Shown: positions 37,347-46,416 of the stretch, one piece after another
Numbering within the stretch: position 1 is the stretch's first letter
Layout: the number at the start of each line of letters is the position of its first letter
DNA from: Micromonospora thermarum
GTDB lineage: Bacteria > Actinomycetota > Actinomycetes > Mycobacteriales > Micromonosporaceae
DNA length: 64,000 bases
Assembly: GCF_012034245.1 (NCBI RefSeq)
Contig: NZ_JAATEO010000007.1
Span: 1 to 64,000, forward strand
Direction: 5' to 3'
The notes under the pieces: model-generated
What the model saw: only the letters and a program-made list of their open reading frames with translations
What the model was told of the DNA's origin: nothing
The model's database searches: none
Program-made: the position numbers and the translations under genes

Positions 37347-39299
37347 ATGGCCGGCAACCGGTTCCGGTACGGGCAGTGGCGCGGCGGCCCCGACCCGCTC
37401 GCGCCTCCGTACGACGTGCGGGCGGCGGTCGACGACGTCGGTGCCGAGGTGCTCGCCGGCGGCAGCCTGCGGGAGGCGCTGCGCAACCTGCTGCGACGCG
37501 GTCCGCAGGGACGGGGCGGCCTCGACGACCTGGCGGCGCGGGCGCGCCGGCTGCGGCGGGAGGCACTGCGCCGGGGCGACCTGGACGGGGCGGTGACCCG
37601 GGCGCGGGCGCTGCTCGACCAGGCGCTCGCCGCCGAGCGGGACGAGCTTCGCGGTCGCGACGACGAGGGCGCGCGGTTCGCCGAGACGGTGCTGGACAAC
37701 CTGCCCCGCTCGACGGCCCGGGCGGTGGAGGAGCTGTCCGGCTACGAGTGGGCCAGCGCCGAGGCGCGCGCGACGTACCAGCGCATCCTCGACGGGCTCC
37801 GCGACGACGTGCTCGGGCAACGCTTCGCCGGGTTGCGCGACGCCGTACGGGCATCGGCGGACCCGGCCGCGCAGCAGCGGCTGGCCGAGATGATGCGCGA
37901 CCTGAACGACCTGCTGGCCCGGCACGCCCGGGCCGAGGACACCACCGACGCGTTCGCCGAGTTCATGCGCCGGCACGGCGAGTTCTTCCCGGAGCAGCCG
38001 CGCGACACCGACGAGCTCGTCGACGTCCTGGCCCGCCGGGCGGCGGCCGGGCAGCGGCTGATGAACTCGCTGTCCGACCGGCAACGCGAGGAGCTGGCCC
38101 GGCTGATGCGCCAGTCGCTGGGCGACCGGCTGGCCGGCGAGGTGGCCGCGCTCGACGCGAACCTGCGGACGCTCCGGCCCGACCTGCGCTGGGGCCGGGG
38201 GGAGCGGGTCCGGGGCGAGCAACCCCTCGGGTACGCGGACGCGGCCGGCGCGCTCGACGAGATCGGCGAGCTGGACGACCTGCTCGACGCCCTCGAACAG
38301 GAGCACCCGGGCGCCACCCTGGACGACGTCGACGTCGACGCGGTGGCCCGGACGCTCGGGCGGGACGCCGCCGACGACGTACGCCGGCTGCGGGAGCTGG
38401 AGCGGGAACTGCGCCGGCAGGGTTGGGTGAACCGGGACGCGGAGGGGTTGACCCTCAGCCCGAAGGCGCTTCGCCGGCTCGGCGGGACCGCGTTGCGGCG
38501 GGTCTTCGCCGACCTGACCGCCGGGCCGCGCGGCCAGCACGACCTGCGCTCGGCCGGCGCCGCCGGCGAGGTGAGCGGCGGGTCGCGGCCCTGGGAGTAC
38601 GGCGACGAGCAGCCGCTGGACGTGGTGCGCACCCTGACCCGGGCGGTCCGGCGCTCCGGCACCGGGGTGCCGGTGCAGCTCGCCGTCGAGGACTTCGAGG
38701 TGGTGGAGACCGAGCGGCGGGCGTCGGCGGCGGTGGTGCTCTGCGTCGACCTGTCGTACTCGATGATCTCGCAGGGCCGGTGGGGCCCGATGAAGCAGAC
38801 GGCGCTGGCGCTGGCGCACCTGATGGCCACCCGCTTCCCGCAGGACGCGCTCCAGATCGTCGGCTTCGGCCGGGCGGCGCTGCCGCTGACCCAGCAGGAG
38901 CTGGCGGCGGTCGAGCCGGACCTGCAGCAGGGCACCAACCTCCAGCACGCGCTGCGGCTGGCCGGCCGGCACCTGCGGCGGCACCCGGACGCGGAGCCGG
39001 TGGTCCTGGTGGTGACCGACGGCGAGCCGACCGCCCACCTCGACCCGGACGACGGGGAGGCGCTGTTCCACTGGCCGCCGCTGCCGGAGACGGTCGAGGC
39101 GACGATCCGGGAGGTCGACCGGCTCAGCCGCTTCGGGGCGACGCTCAACCTGTTCCTGCTCGGCGACGACCCGGGCCTGCGCCGCTTCATGGACGCCGTG
39201 GCCCGCCGCTCGAAGGGCCGCCTGTTCACCCCCGACACGGAGGACCTCGGCGAGTACGTGGTGTCCGACTACCTCCGCGCCCGCCACGGCCGCCGCTGA
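37347..39299 (+). CDS. VWA-domain protein, partner of the AAA+ ATPase, 650 aa
   Basis: A long, charged helical N-terminal region (~1-430, rich in Arg/Glu/Leu, e.g. DDLAARARRLRREALRRGDL) is followed by a von Willebrand A domain (~445-650) with an intact metal-ion-dependent adhesion motif (VLCVDLSYSM, later GTNLQHALRLAG and VVTDGEPTAH). Such proteins bind the MoxR ATPase and present substrates. No signal peptide, so cytoplasmic. ATG 37347. Confidence 0.88.
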   Translation: MAGNRFRYGQWRGGPDPLAPPYDVRAAVDDVGAEVLAGGSLREALRNLLRRGPQGRGGLDDLAARARRLRREALRRGDLDGAVTRARALLDQALAAERDELRGRDDEGARFAETVLDNLPRSTARAVEELSGYEWASAEARATYQRILDGLRDDVLGQRFAGLRDAVRASADPAAQQRLAEMMRDLNDLLARHARAEDTTDAFAEFMRRHGEFFPEQPRDTDELVDVLARRAAAGQRLMNSLSDRQREELARLMRQSLGDRLAGEVAALDANLRTLRPDLRWGRGERVRGEQPLGYADAAGALDEIGELDDLLDALEQEHPGATLDDVDVDAVARTLGRDAADDVRRLRELERELRRQGWVNRDAEGLTLSPKALRRLGGTALRRVFADLTAGPRGQHDLRSAGAAGEVSGGSRPWEYGDEQPLDVVRTLTRAVRRSGTGVPVQLAVEDFEVVETERRASAAVVLCVDLSYSMISQGRWGPMKQTALALAHLMATRFPQDALQIVGFGRAALPLTQQELAAVEPDLQQGTNLQHALRLAGRHLRRHPDAEPVVLVVTDGEPTAHLDPDDGEALFHWPPLPETVEATIREVDRLSRFGATLNLFLLGDDPGLRRFMDAVARRSKGRLFTPDTEDLGEYVVSDYLRARHGRR

Positions 39300-39364
39300 T
39301 CCGGCTCGCGCCAGTGGCGGCGGAGGGGGTGTCGAGCTGCCCCGTCTGCGCGACAGGCGGCCCG

Positions 39365-39943
39365 TCAGGCCGGCGCGGTCGGGCCGATCCCGTGCAGCAG
39401 GGTGTCCAGAATGCGGGTGGCCAGCGTGTCCGAGTCGCCGTGGGGTGGCGGCGTGCCGTGCATCGTCTCGTTGATGAGTGCCAGGTAGACGCGCCGCGCC
39501 CAGGCGAGGTCGGCGTCCGGGTGGATGAGGCCGGTCTGCTGGGCCCGCTGGAGCACGAGGTCGCAGGCGGCGAAGACCTCCTGCTGGATCTCGCCGGTCG
39601 CCGCGTCGTCGGTGGGCTGGCCGAGCGCGAACCGCCACCGGGACTTGATGTTTAGGATGTTCGCCGTCGCCTGGTGGAGAGCGACGAGGGGTGGCGCGGT
39701 GGCCGGTCGGGCAGCCGCCACGGCTGCGGCGATCTGGTTCCAGGCGGCCCGCGTCATGCTCGTGATCAGCGCCTCCCGGCTGGCGAAGCGCCGGTGGACG
39801 GTGGTGCGCGCGACCCCTGCCGACTCGGCGATCTGCTCGATCGTGGCCGCAGGATTCTCCGTCAGCATCCGCTCGGCGGCCTCGATGATCGTGCGGATGC
39901 TGCGCTCGGCGTCCGCCCGCAGCCGCCGTCGGTCCGTGTCCAA
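39365..39943 (-). CDS. TetR/AcrR-family regulator, 192 aa
   Basis: HTH at ~8-55 (RTIIEAAERMLTENPAATIE, QIAESAGVARTTVHRRFASR, EALITSM) with a helical C-terminal ligand domain. The best start is TTG 39943, preceded by GGGAGGAG at good spacing; longer in-frame starts would run through the SDR promoter. Divergent from an SDR gene 110 bases away. A TGCGAC-N5-GTTGCA palindrome in the shared region is a likely operator for both. Confidence 0.82.
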   Translation of the reverse strand: MDTDRRRLRADAERSIRTIIEAAERMLTENPAATIEQIAESAGVARTTVHRRFASREALITSMTRAAWNQIAAAVAAARPATAPPLVALHQATANILNIKSRWRFALGQPTDDAATGEIQQEVFAACDLVLQRAQQTGLIHPDADLAWARRVYLALINETMHGTPPPHGDSDTLATRILDTLLHGIGPTAPA

Positions 39944-40003
39944 CCCGCGCTCCTCCCACTGCTGCTGCGAAAACAATACGACAGGTGGCCGGTTTGTCGA
40001 TAA

Positions 40004-40045
40004 CTGCGACTTAGTGTTGCAGCTACATCGGACAATCGCTACAGT
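40004..40045. promoter_or_regulatory. SDR promoter with TetR-type operator
   Basis: TTGCAA (40016-40021) and TACAGT (40040-40045) are spaced 18 bases, and ATG 40053 follows 7 bases later (leaderless). The palindrome TGCGAC (40004-40009) TTAGT GTTGCA (40015-40020) overlaps the -35 box with one mismatch between arms. Confidence 0.6.
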
Positions 40046-40052
40046 TCGACGC

Positions 40053-40835
40053 ATGAATGATGTCGCTCTCATCACCGGCGCCTCGACTGGGATCGGTGCC
40101 GAGTTCGCCCGTCAGCTAGCCGAGCGGGGGCACGACCTCGTCCTGGTGGCGCGCTCGGTCGACCGGATGGAAGCCCTGGCCGCGACCCTGCGGCAGACCC
40201 GCGGCGTCCGCGTCGAGGTGATCGGGCAGGACCTCGCCGCGCCGGACGCCGCCGAGCGGGTGGTGACCGAGCTGCGTACGCGGGGCCTGGAGGTAAGCCT
40301 GCTGGTCAACAACGCGGGCTTCGGCACCTGCGGCCGGTTCGAGGAGGTCACCGGCCCCCGCGACCACGATCAGCTCATGGTCAACGTGGTGGCGCTGACC
40401 GACCTCACCCACGCGCTGGTGCCGCCCATGCTGGCGCGCGGCACGGGCGCGGTGCTCAACGTCGCCTCGACTGCCGCCTTCCAGCCCGCGGCGTACTTCG
40501 CCGTCTACAGCGCGGCCAAGGCATTCGTCCTCAACTTCAGCCTCGCCCTGTGGAGCGAGTATCGCGACCGGGGCGTTCGCGTCCTGGCGCTGTGCCCCGG
40601 TCCGGTCGAGACCGAGTTCTTCGCCACCATCGGCACCGACAAGGCGGCGATCGGCGGGCGGAAGGAGACCCCGCAGCGGGTCGTGGCCAAGGCGTTGCGG
40701 GCATTGGACCGTAACGAGGGGTACGTCGTCGCGGGGCCGCGCACCTTCGCGCTCGCGCACCTGCAGCCACGGCGCCCACGCAAGCTGGTGGCCCGGATCA
40801 GCCGGATAGTCACCCGCGGTGTGCTGACGGCGTGA
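40053..40835 (+). CDS. Short-chain dehydrogenase (YqjQ/DltE-type), 260 aa
   Basis: NAD(P)-dependent SDR. Cofactor motif TGASTGIGAEFARQLAERG, NNAG motif (LLVNNAGFGTCG), catalytic Ser (NVASTAAFQP) and YxxxK (AVYSAAKAFVLN). The C-terminal ~30 residues are basic (QPRRPRKLVARISRIVTRG) and may touch membrane. ATG 40053 follows a TACAGT -10 box. Probably repressed by the divergent TetR protein. Substrate unknown, possibly an acyl or sterol-like ketone, as in related 260-aa SDRs. Confidence 0.88.
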   Translation: MNDVALITGASTGIGAEFARQLAERGHDLVLVARSVDRMEALAATLRQTRGVRVEVIGQDLAAPDAAERVVTELRTRGLEVSLLVNNAGFGTCGRFEEVTGPRDHDQLMVNVVALTDLTHALVPPMLARGTGAVLNVASTAAFQPAAYFAVYSAAKAFVLNFSLALWSEYRDRGVRVLALCPGPVETEFFATIGTDKAAIGGRKETPQRVVAKALRALDRNEGYVVAGPRTFALAHLQPRRPRKLVARISRIVTRGVLTA

Positions 40836-40888
40836 CCTGCGCCCGCAGTCCGGCCCGCCGCACCGCCGCTCGGGTCTAGCCTGAGCGA

Positions 40889-41353
40889 ATGGAGGCCGAC
40901 AGGCTGCGGCGCGCGTATGACGAGCTGCTCGGCGAGGTCGACGCGGGCGGATTCGGGCCGCCGCCGAAGGGGCAGCTCGGTGCCGAGCAGATCGTGGCGC
41001 ATCTGGCCGCGAACGACGAGCTGATGATCGAGGCGACGGAGGCGGTCCTCGCCGGGGCGCCCTTCGCCTACTACGACCTGGAGACGATTCACCGGCCGCA
41101 GGTCGACGCGCTGGTCGCCGAGTACGGCGGGCTGGACGCCCTGGCCACCCTGCTCCGTGCCACAAGTCAGAAACTGGTGACCCTGGTCGGCCGGCTCGGC
41201 CCGGCGGCCGAGACGCCGGTGGACACCCATCTCCGCGAGGGCTACGACCTCAACGTCAGTGAGCCCCAGCCCTGGGGCCGCGTGGTAGACCTCCACACCC
41301 GGGTCCACCTCCCGAAACACCTCGCGCAACTGAGGATGCTCCGGCCCACGTGA
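40889..41353 (+). CDS. DinB-like/maleylpyruvate isomerase-fold protein, 154 aa
   Basis: Four-helix-bundle protein with three His positions typical of DinB/MDMPI metal sites (EQIVAHLAANDE, EGYDLNVSEPQPWGRVVDLHT, HLPKHLAQLRML). Family members are mycothiol- or bacillithiol-dependent enzymes or of unknown function. ATG 40889 is 6 bases after TAGCCT (40877-40882), a leaderless start. Convergent with the GlxA-type regulator across a palindromic element. Confidence 0.65.
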   Translation: MEADRLRRAYDELLGEVDAGGFGPPPKGQLGAEQIVAHLAANDELMIEATEAVLAGAPFAYYDLETIHRPQVDALVAEYGGLDALATLLRATSQKLVTLVGRLGPAAETPVDTHLREGYDLNVSEPQPWGRVVDLHTRVHLPKHLAQLRMLRPT

Positions 41354-41365
41354 CCCACCCACCTC

Positions 41366-41443
41366 CCCGCGATCTTGCACTTTTTGCCCCCGCACAAAGG
41401 GCGTATGCGGACAGATCAAGGTCCGAAAGTGCAAGATCGCGGG
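41366..41443. repeat. 78-bp palindromic element, also a bidirectional terminator
   Basis: CCCGCGATCTTGCACTTT (41366-41383) and AAAGTGCAAGATCGCGGG (41426-41443) are perfect 18-bp inverted arms around a 42-base centre that contains GCGTATGCGG. It separates two convergent genes. In size and design it resembles the 79-bp element at 13407-13485, but the sequences differ. Confidence 0.8.
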
Positions 41444-41467
41444 AGGGCAGGGGGGGGAGGGAGGGTG

Positions 41468-42439
41468 TCAGGTGCCGCGGAAGGCGCGGCGGTACGTCGA
41501 CGGGGAGACCCCGACACGGTGGTTCAGGTGTTGGCGGAGGGAGGCCGCCGTGGTGAAGCCGCTGCGGCGGGCGACCTGGTCCACCGACAGGTCGGTCGTC
41601 TCCAGCAGCAGCCGGGCGTGGTCGGTGCGCTGCTGGAGCAGCCACTGCGCCGGGCTCAGCCCGGTCTCCGACCGGAACCGCCGGGTGAAGGTGCGCACGC
41701 TCATCCGTGCCTGGTCGGCCAGGTCGCGCAGGTTGACCGGCTCGTGCAGCCGCTGCCGGGCCCACTCGCGGGCCCCGGCCGTGCTGGCGTCGGCCACCTT
41801 CGGCACCGGGCGCTCGATGAACTGGGCCTGACCACCGTCCCGCCAGGGCGGCACCACGCAGCGACGGGCCGCCCGGTTGGCCACCTCGCTGCCGTGGTCG
41901 GTGCGGACGACGTGCAGGCACAGGTCGATCCCGGCGGCCACCCCGGCCGAGGTGAGGACCCGGTCGTCGGCGACGAAGAGCACCTCCGGGTCGAGATCGA
42001 CGCCGGGATACAGCGCCCGGAAGCGGTCGGCGTACGCCCAGTGGGTGGTGGCGCGGCGGCCGTCGAGCAGCCCGGCGGCGGCCAGGGCGAACGCGCCGGT
42101 GCAGATCGACATGATCCGGGCGCCCCGGTCGTACGCGGCGCGGAGCGCGTCGGCCACCCCGGCGGCGAGGATCCGGTCCGGTGTCAGCGCGGCGCCGTGC
42201 ACCCCGGGCACGATCACCGTGTCGGCGGTCTCCAGCAGCTCCAACCCGTGGTCGGGAAGCACCTGGTAGCCGGCGGTGCTGGGTACCGGCCGCCCGCCGG
42301 GGGTGCACACCTCCACCGTGTAGAGGCGGGCGCCGGCCGGGGTCCGGGCGGCACCGAAGACCTGTGCCGGTGTGCCGAGGTCGAGGCCCACGACGTCGTC
42401 GAGGGCGAGGACCGCGATCCGGTGCGGGGTGGCAACCAT
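41468..42439 (-). CDS. GlxA-family AraC-type regulator, 323 aa
   Basis: N-terminal DJ-1/PfpI (class I amidotransferase-like) domain (~1-180: HRIAVLALDDVVGLDLGTPA, nucleophile elbow MSICTGAFALAAAGLL) and C-terminal AraC HTH pair (~215-320: NLRDLADQARMSVRTFTRRF, SVDQVARRSGFTTAASLRQH). ATG 42439 is preferred; ATG 42457 adds six residues. Divergent from an MFS transporter 72 bases away, which is the likely target. Confidence 0.9.
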   Translation of the reverse strand: MVATPHRIAVLALDDVVGLDLGTPAQVFGAARTPAGARLYTVEVCTPGGRPVPSTAGYQVLPDHGLELLETADTVIVPGVHGAALTPDRILAAGVADALRAAYDRGARIMSICTGAFALAAAGLLDGRRATTHWAYADRFRALYPGVDLDPEVLFVADDRVLTSAGVAAGIDLCLHVVRTDHGSEVANRAARRCVVPPWRDGGQAQFIERPVPKVADASTAGAREWARQRLHEPVNLRDLADQARMSVRTFTRRFRSETGLSPAQWLLQQRTDHARLLLETTDLSVDQVARRSGFTTAASLRQHLNHRVGVSPSTYRRAFRGT

Positions 42440-42510
42440 GGCCCGATTATTGCGCATGATGGCTTTCCGGCCACTCGTCGGCGATCCACCGACCGCCGAG
42501 ACTCGACACC

Positions 42511-43857
42511 GTGACCCGTACGACCACGGACCCGGCCGCGCCGGGCCGCACCCGCTCCGGCCGTAACCGCCGCCCGCACCCGGCCTGGACGGTCGCCGCC
42601 GTCGCCTTCGTCGCGCTGGTCGGCGCCGCCGGGTTCCGCGCCACCCCGTCGGTGCTGCTGCACCCGCTGCACGCCGAGTTCCGCTGGCCGCTGGCCACCA
42701 TCTCGGCGGCCGTCTCGGTGAACCTGCTCCTCTACGGGCTCACCGCGCCGTTCGCCGCCGCGCTGATGGACCGGTTCGGCATCCGGCGGGTGGTGGCCGC
42801 GGCGCTGCTGCTGGTGGCCGCCGGGAGCGGACTGACCGTGTTCATGACCGCGAGCTGGCAGCTCGTCCTCTGCTGGGGCGTACTGGTCGGGCTGGGTACC
42901 GGGTCGATGGCGCTGGCGTTCGTGGCGACCGTCACAGGGCGCTGGTTCGTCCGCCTCCGCGGGCTGGTCACCGGTGTGCTCACCGCCGGTGGGGCCGCCG
43001 GTCAACTGGTCTTCCTGCCCCTGATGGCCGTGCTGGTCGCCGAACACGGCTGGCGGGTGGCGGCGCTCGTCGTGGCGGGAGCGGCGGTGGCGGTCGTACC
43101 CCTGGTGGTCTGGCTGCTGCGCGAGCACCCGGCGGATCTCGGGCTGCCCGCGTACGGCGCGACCGAGGTCGTACCCCCGACACCGCCGGCCGGCGGGGCG
43201 GCGGCGCGCGCGGTGCGGGTGCTCGCCCAGGCGGCGCGGACCCGGCCGTTCTGGCTGCTCGCCGGGGGGTTCGCGATCTGCGGCGCGACCACCAACGGGC
43301 TGGTCGGCACCCATTTCGTGCCGGCGGCACACGACCACGGCATGCCGCAGACCACCGCCGCCGGGCTGCTGGCCCTGGTCGGCCTCTTCGACATCGCCGG
43401 CACGATCGCCTCGGGCTGGCTCACCGACCGGGTCGACAGCCGGGTGCTGCTCGGCGTCTACTACGCGCTGCGCGGCGGCTCGCTGCTGGTGCTGCCGGGG
43501 CTCTTCGCGGCCACCGCCGAGCCGAGCATGCTGGTGTTCATCATCTTCTACGGGCTGGACTGGGTCGCCACGGTCCCGCCCACGGTGGCGCTGTGCCGGG
43601 AGTACTTCGGCGCCTCCGGGGCGGTGGTCTTCGGCTGGGTGTTCGCCGCGCACCAGGTCGGCGCGGCGATCGCCGCCACCGGGGCGGGCCTGGTCCGCGA
43701 CCAGCTCGGGAGCTACGCCCTGGCCTGGTACGTCGCCGGGGCGCTGTCGATCGGCGCGGCGATGCTGTCCCTGCTGCTGCGCCGCCGACGGCTGACGCCA
43801 CCGGCACCGGCGGCGGTCGTCGCGGCCGCCCCGCGGGCCTGGAGCTACCGGGGGTAG
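42511..43857 (+). CDS. MFS transporter, 448 aa
   Basis: Twelve-helix major facilitator, most like the oxalate:formate/monocarboxylate group. The loop 2-3 motif reads ALMDRFGIRRVVAA, with a matching GWLTDRVDSRVLLG in the second half. The ending is a polar Ala/Pro-rich tail. GTG 42511 lies 7 bases after GAGACT, a weak leaderless -10. Divergent from the GlxA-type regulator. Its stop is one base from the stop of the convergent lectin gene, so the two genes meet without a spacer. Substrate unknown. Confidence 0.88.
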   Translation: MTRTTTDPAAPGRTRSGRNRRPHPAWTVAAVAFVALVGAAGFRATPSVLLHPLHAEFRWPLATISAAVSVNLLLYGLTAPFAAALMDRFGIRRVVAAALLLVAAGSGLTVFMTASWQLVLCWGVLVGLGTGSMALAFVATVTGRWFVRLRGLVTGVLTAGGAAGQLVFLPLMAVLVAEHGWRVAALVVAGAAVAVVPLVVWLLREHPADLGLPAYGATEVVPPTPPAGGAAARAVRVLAQAARTRPFWLLAGGFAICGATTNGLVGTHFVPAAHDHGMPQTTAAGLLALVGLFDIAGTIASGWLTDRVDSRVLLGVYYALRGGSLLVLPGLFAATAEPSMLVFIIFYGLDWVATVPPTVALCREYFGASGAVVFGWVFAAHQVGAAIAATGAGLVRDQLGSYALAWYVAGALSIGAAMLSLLLRRRRLTPPAPAAVVAAAPRAWSYRG

Positions 43858-43858
43858 G

Positions 43859-44581
43859 TCACCCGAGGTGCCACTGCTGCTCGGGCGCGCCCGTGCAGGT
43901 CGCCTGCTCGATGTCGGTGCCGGCGTCGGTGGCGGCGTCGTCGGCCTGGGCGCACCGGCCGCTGTTCAGCGCGGCGAGCAGCACCTGCCCGCCGCCGGTC
44001 GGCACCAGCCGCCACTGCTGGTTGGCCTGTCCGTGGCAGCCGTACTGCTGGAGCTTCGCCCCGTCGTCGCCGCTGCCGCCCTCCACGTCGAGGCACATCC
44101 CGGTCGCCGCGTTGGTCAGGGTCACCAGGTCCGCACCGACCGGATTGGCGACCCACTGCTGCTCCGGGCCGCCGGTGCAGTCGGCGAGCTGGGCGACCGC
44201 CTTCTCGCCGCCGCCGTCGAGGCCGAGGCAACGGTTGGCGGCGACGCCACGGAACACCTTCGGCCCGGTGAGCGGGACCGGCGCGGTGCTCGGGGTGGCG
44301 CTCGGAGTGGGGGACGGCGCGGCCGGCGTGGTCGGGGCGGGCTCGCTCGCCGACGGGGTGGGCTCGGCGGCGGCCGAGGGCGTGCCGGCCGCCGCCGGCA
44401 CGACCGGCGCGTCGTCACCGCCGCCCAGGACACCGGTGGCGAAGAACGCCCCCAGCAGGACGCCGACCACGCCGACGACGACCGCCACCCGCAGCAGCGG
44501 ATCGCGGGGGAGCCCGGGACGGGTGGCGCGCCGGCCGTAGACCGTGCCGGACGGGTCGGGACGTTCAGCGGGGACGGACAT
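43859..44581 (-). CDS. Membrane-anchored ricin B-type lectin, 240 aa
   Basis: A short cytoplasmic N-terminus, TM helix (~30-52: VAVVVGVVGVLLGAFFATGVL), Pro/Ser/Thr-rich linker (~60-105) and a C-terminal ricin B lectin (beta-trefoil, ~110-240). The trefoil shows three QxW repeats (EQQWVAN, NQQWRLV, EQQWHLG) and paired cysteines. The lectin faces outwards and probably binds wall or polymer sugars; no enzyme domain is attached. ATG 44581, with AGGA upstream. Confidence 0.88.
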   Translation of the reverse strand: MSVPAERPDPSGTVYGRRATRPGLPRDPLLRVAVVVGVVGVLLGAFFATGVLGGGDDAPVVPAAAGTPSAAAEPTPSASEPAPTTPAAPSPTPSATPSTAPVPLTGPKVFRGVAANRCLGLDGGGEKAVAQLADCTGGPEQQWVANPVGADLVTLTNAATGMCLDVEGGSGDDGAKLQQYGCHGQANQQWRLVPTGGGQVLLAALNSGRCAQADDAATDAGTDIEQATCTGAPEQQWHLG

Positions 44582-44628
44582 ACCGGCATCCTGACCCACC
44601 GGCCCGGTCCACGGCCAGCCGGCCCGGC

Positions 44629-44913
<285 letters not shown>

Positions 44914-45033
44914 GTCCCCCAAACTATGCCGCCACCGGTCGCGCGGCCACCGGATCCGTGCGGAGGTGGTCGATGCGAAGTGGCCACCGTGGACATCCCA
45001 CCAGGCGGGGCCTCGACAGCGTAAGGTGATCTC

Positions 45034-46416
45034 ATGTACGCCGTGCGTGATCATGACCAGGCGGTGGCCCAGCTCCGGCGGTCGTACGCGGCGGTGCCGC
45101 CCGGCCAGCCGGTCCGCCTCGCGAAACGCACCTCCAACCTGTTCCGCCCACGCAACGCACCCCTGACGCCGGGCCTGGACGTGAGCGGCCTCGGCGGGGT
45201 GCTGCGCGTCGATCCGGCGGCCCGCACCGCCGACGTGCAGGGCATGTGCCCGTACGAGGACCTCGTCGACGCCACCCTGCCGCACGGCCTGATGCCGCTG
45301 GTGGTGCCGCAGCTGCGCACCATCACGCTGGGCGGGGCGGTGACCGGCCTGGGCATCGAGTCCACCTCGTTCCGCAACGGCCTGCCGCACGAGTCGGTGA
45401 CCGAGCTGGACGTGCTGACCGGGGCGGGCGAGATCGTCACGGCCCGCCCGGAGGGGGAGCACGCCGACCTGTTCGCCGCGTTCCCCAACTCGCTGGGCAG
45501 CCTCGGGTACGCGACCCGGCTGCGCATCGAGCTGCAACCGATCGGCCGGCGCGTGGCCCTGCGCAACGTCCGGTTCACGCGGCTGGAGGAGCTGACCGAC
45601 GCGATCGGCGAGGTGAGCGCCACCCGGTCGTGGGCCGGCGAGACGGTGGACGCGATGGACGGGGTGATGTTCAGCCCCGGCGAGGCGTACCTGGTGCTCG
45701 CCACGTTCACCGACGAGGCCGGGCCGGTCAGCGACTACACGGGCCAGGACATCTACTACCGGTCGCTGCGCCGGCGCACGCACGACGCGCTGACCGGGTA
45801 CGACTACCTGTGGCGCTGGGACACCGACTGGTTCTGGTGTTCCGCGGCGTTCGGGGTGCAGCACCCGGTGGTGCGGCGGATCTGGCCGGCCCGCTGGCGG
45901 CGCAGCGACGTCTACCACCGGCTGGTCCGCCTGGAGCACCGGCACCAGGTGGCCGCGCGCATCGACCGGTGGCGTGGCCAGCCGGCGCGGGAGCGGGTCG
46001 TGCAGGACGTGGAGATCCCGCTGGACCGCACGGCCGAATTCCTGCGCTGGTTCGCCAAGGCCGTGGGGATGACCCCGGTCTGGCTCTGTCCTCTGCGGTT
46101 GCGGGAGCCGTCCGGCCCGGGGTCGGCGCGGGCCTGGCCGCTGTATCCGCTGCGGCCGGGGCAGGACTACGTCAACATCGGTTTCTGGGGGAGCGTGCCG
46201 ATCGTCCCGGGCGCCGCCGACGGCGACGTCAACCGGGCGATCGAGCGCGAGGTGTCGGAGGTCGGCGGGCACAAGTCGCTGTACTCCGACGCGTACTACG
46301 ACCGGGAGGTGTTCGACCGGCTCTACGGCGGCGACACCTGGCGTGCGGTCAAGGACCGCTACGACCCGGACCACCGGCTCACCGGACTGTACGAGAAGGC
46401 GGTAGCAAGACAATGA
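45034..46416 (+). CDS. tmsA: FAD-dependent reductase for 10-methyl fatty acids (BfaA/TmsA-like)
   Basis: FAD-binding oxidoreductase of the PCMH/DHCR24-like family. With the downstream methyltransferase it makes 10-methyl branched (tuberculostearic-type) acyl chains: the methyltransferase forms a 10-methylene intermediate and this enzyme reduces it. The FAD domain includes LGGAVTGLGIESTSFRNGLP and LDVLTGAGEIV; the C-terminal half is aromatic-rich (WLCPLRLREPSG, YVNIGFWGSVP). TAAGGT lies 6 bases before ATG 45034 (leaderless). The stop overlaps the next start (ATGA). Close in type to mycobacterial Rv3719. Confidence 0.85.
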   Translation: MYAVRDHDQAVAQLRRSYAAVPPGQPVRLAKRTSNLFRPRNAPLTPGLDVSGLGGVLRVDPAARTADVQGMCPYEDLVDATLPHGLMPLVVPQLRTITLGGAVTGLGIESTSFRNGLPHESVTELDVLTGAGEIVTARPEGEHADLFAAFPNSLGSLGYATRLRIELQPIGRRVALRNVRFTRLEELTDAIGEVSATRSWAGETVDAMDGVMFSPGEAYLVLATFTDEAGPVSDYTGQDIYYRSLRRRTHDALTGYDYLWRWDTDWFWCSAAFGVQHPVVRRIWPARWRRSDVYHRLVRLEHRHQVAARIDRWRGQPARERVVQDVEIPLDRTAEFLRWFAKAVGMTPVWLCPLRLREPSGPGSARAWPLYPLRPGQDYVNIGFWGSVPIVPGAADGDVNRAIEREVSEVGGHKSLYSDAYYDREVFDRLYGGDTWRAVKDRYDPDHRLTGLYEKAVARQ

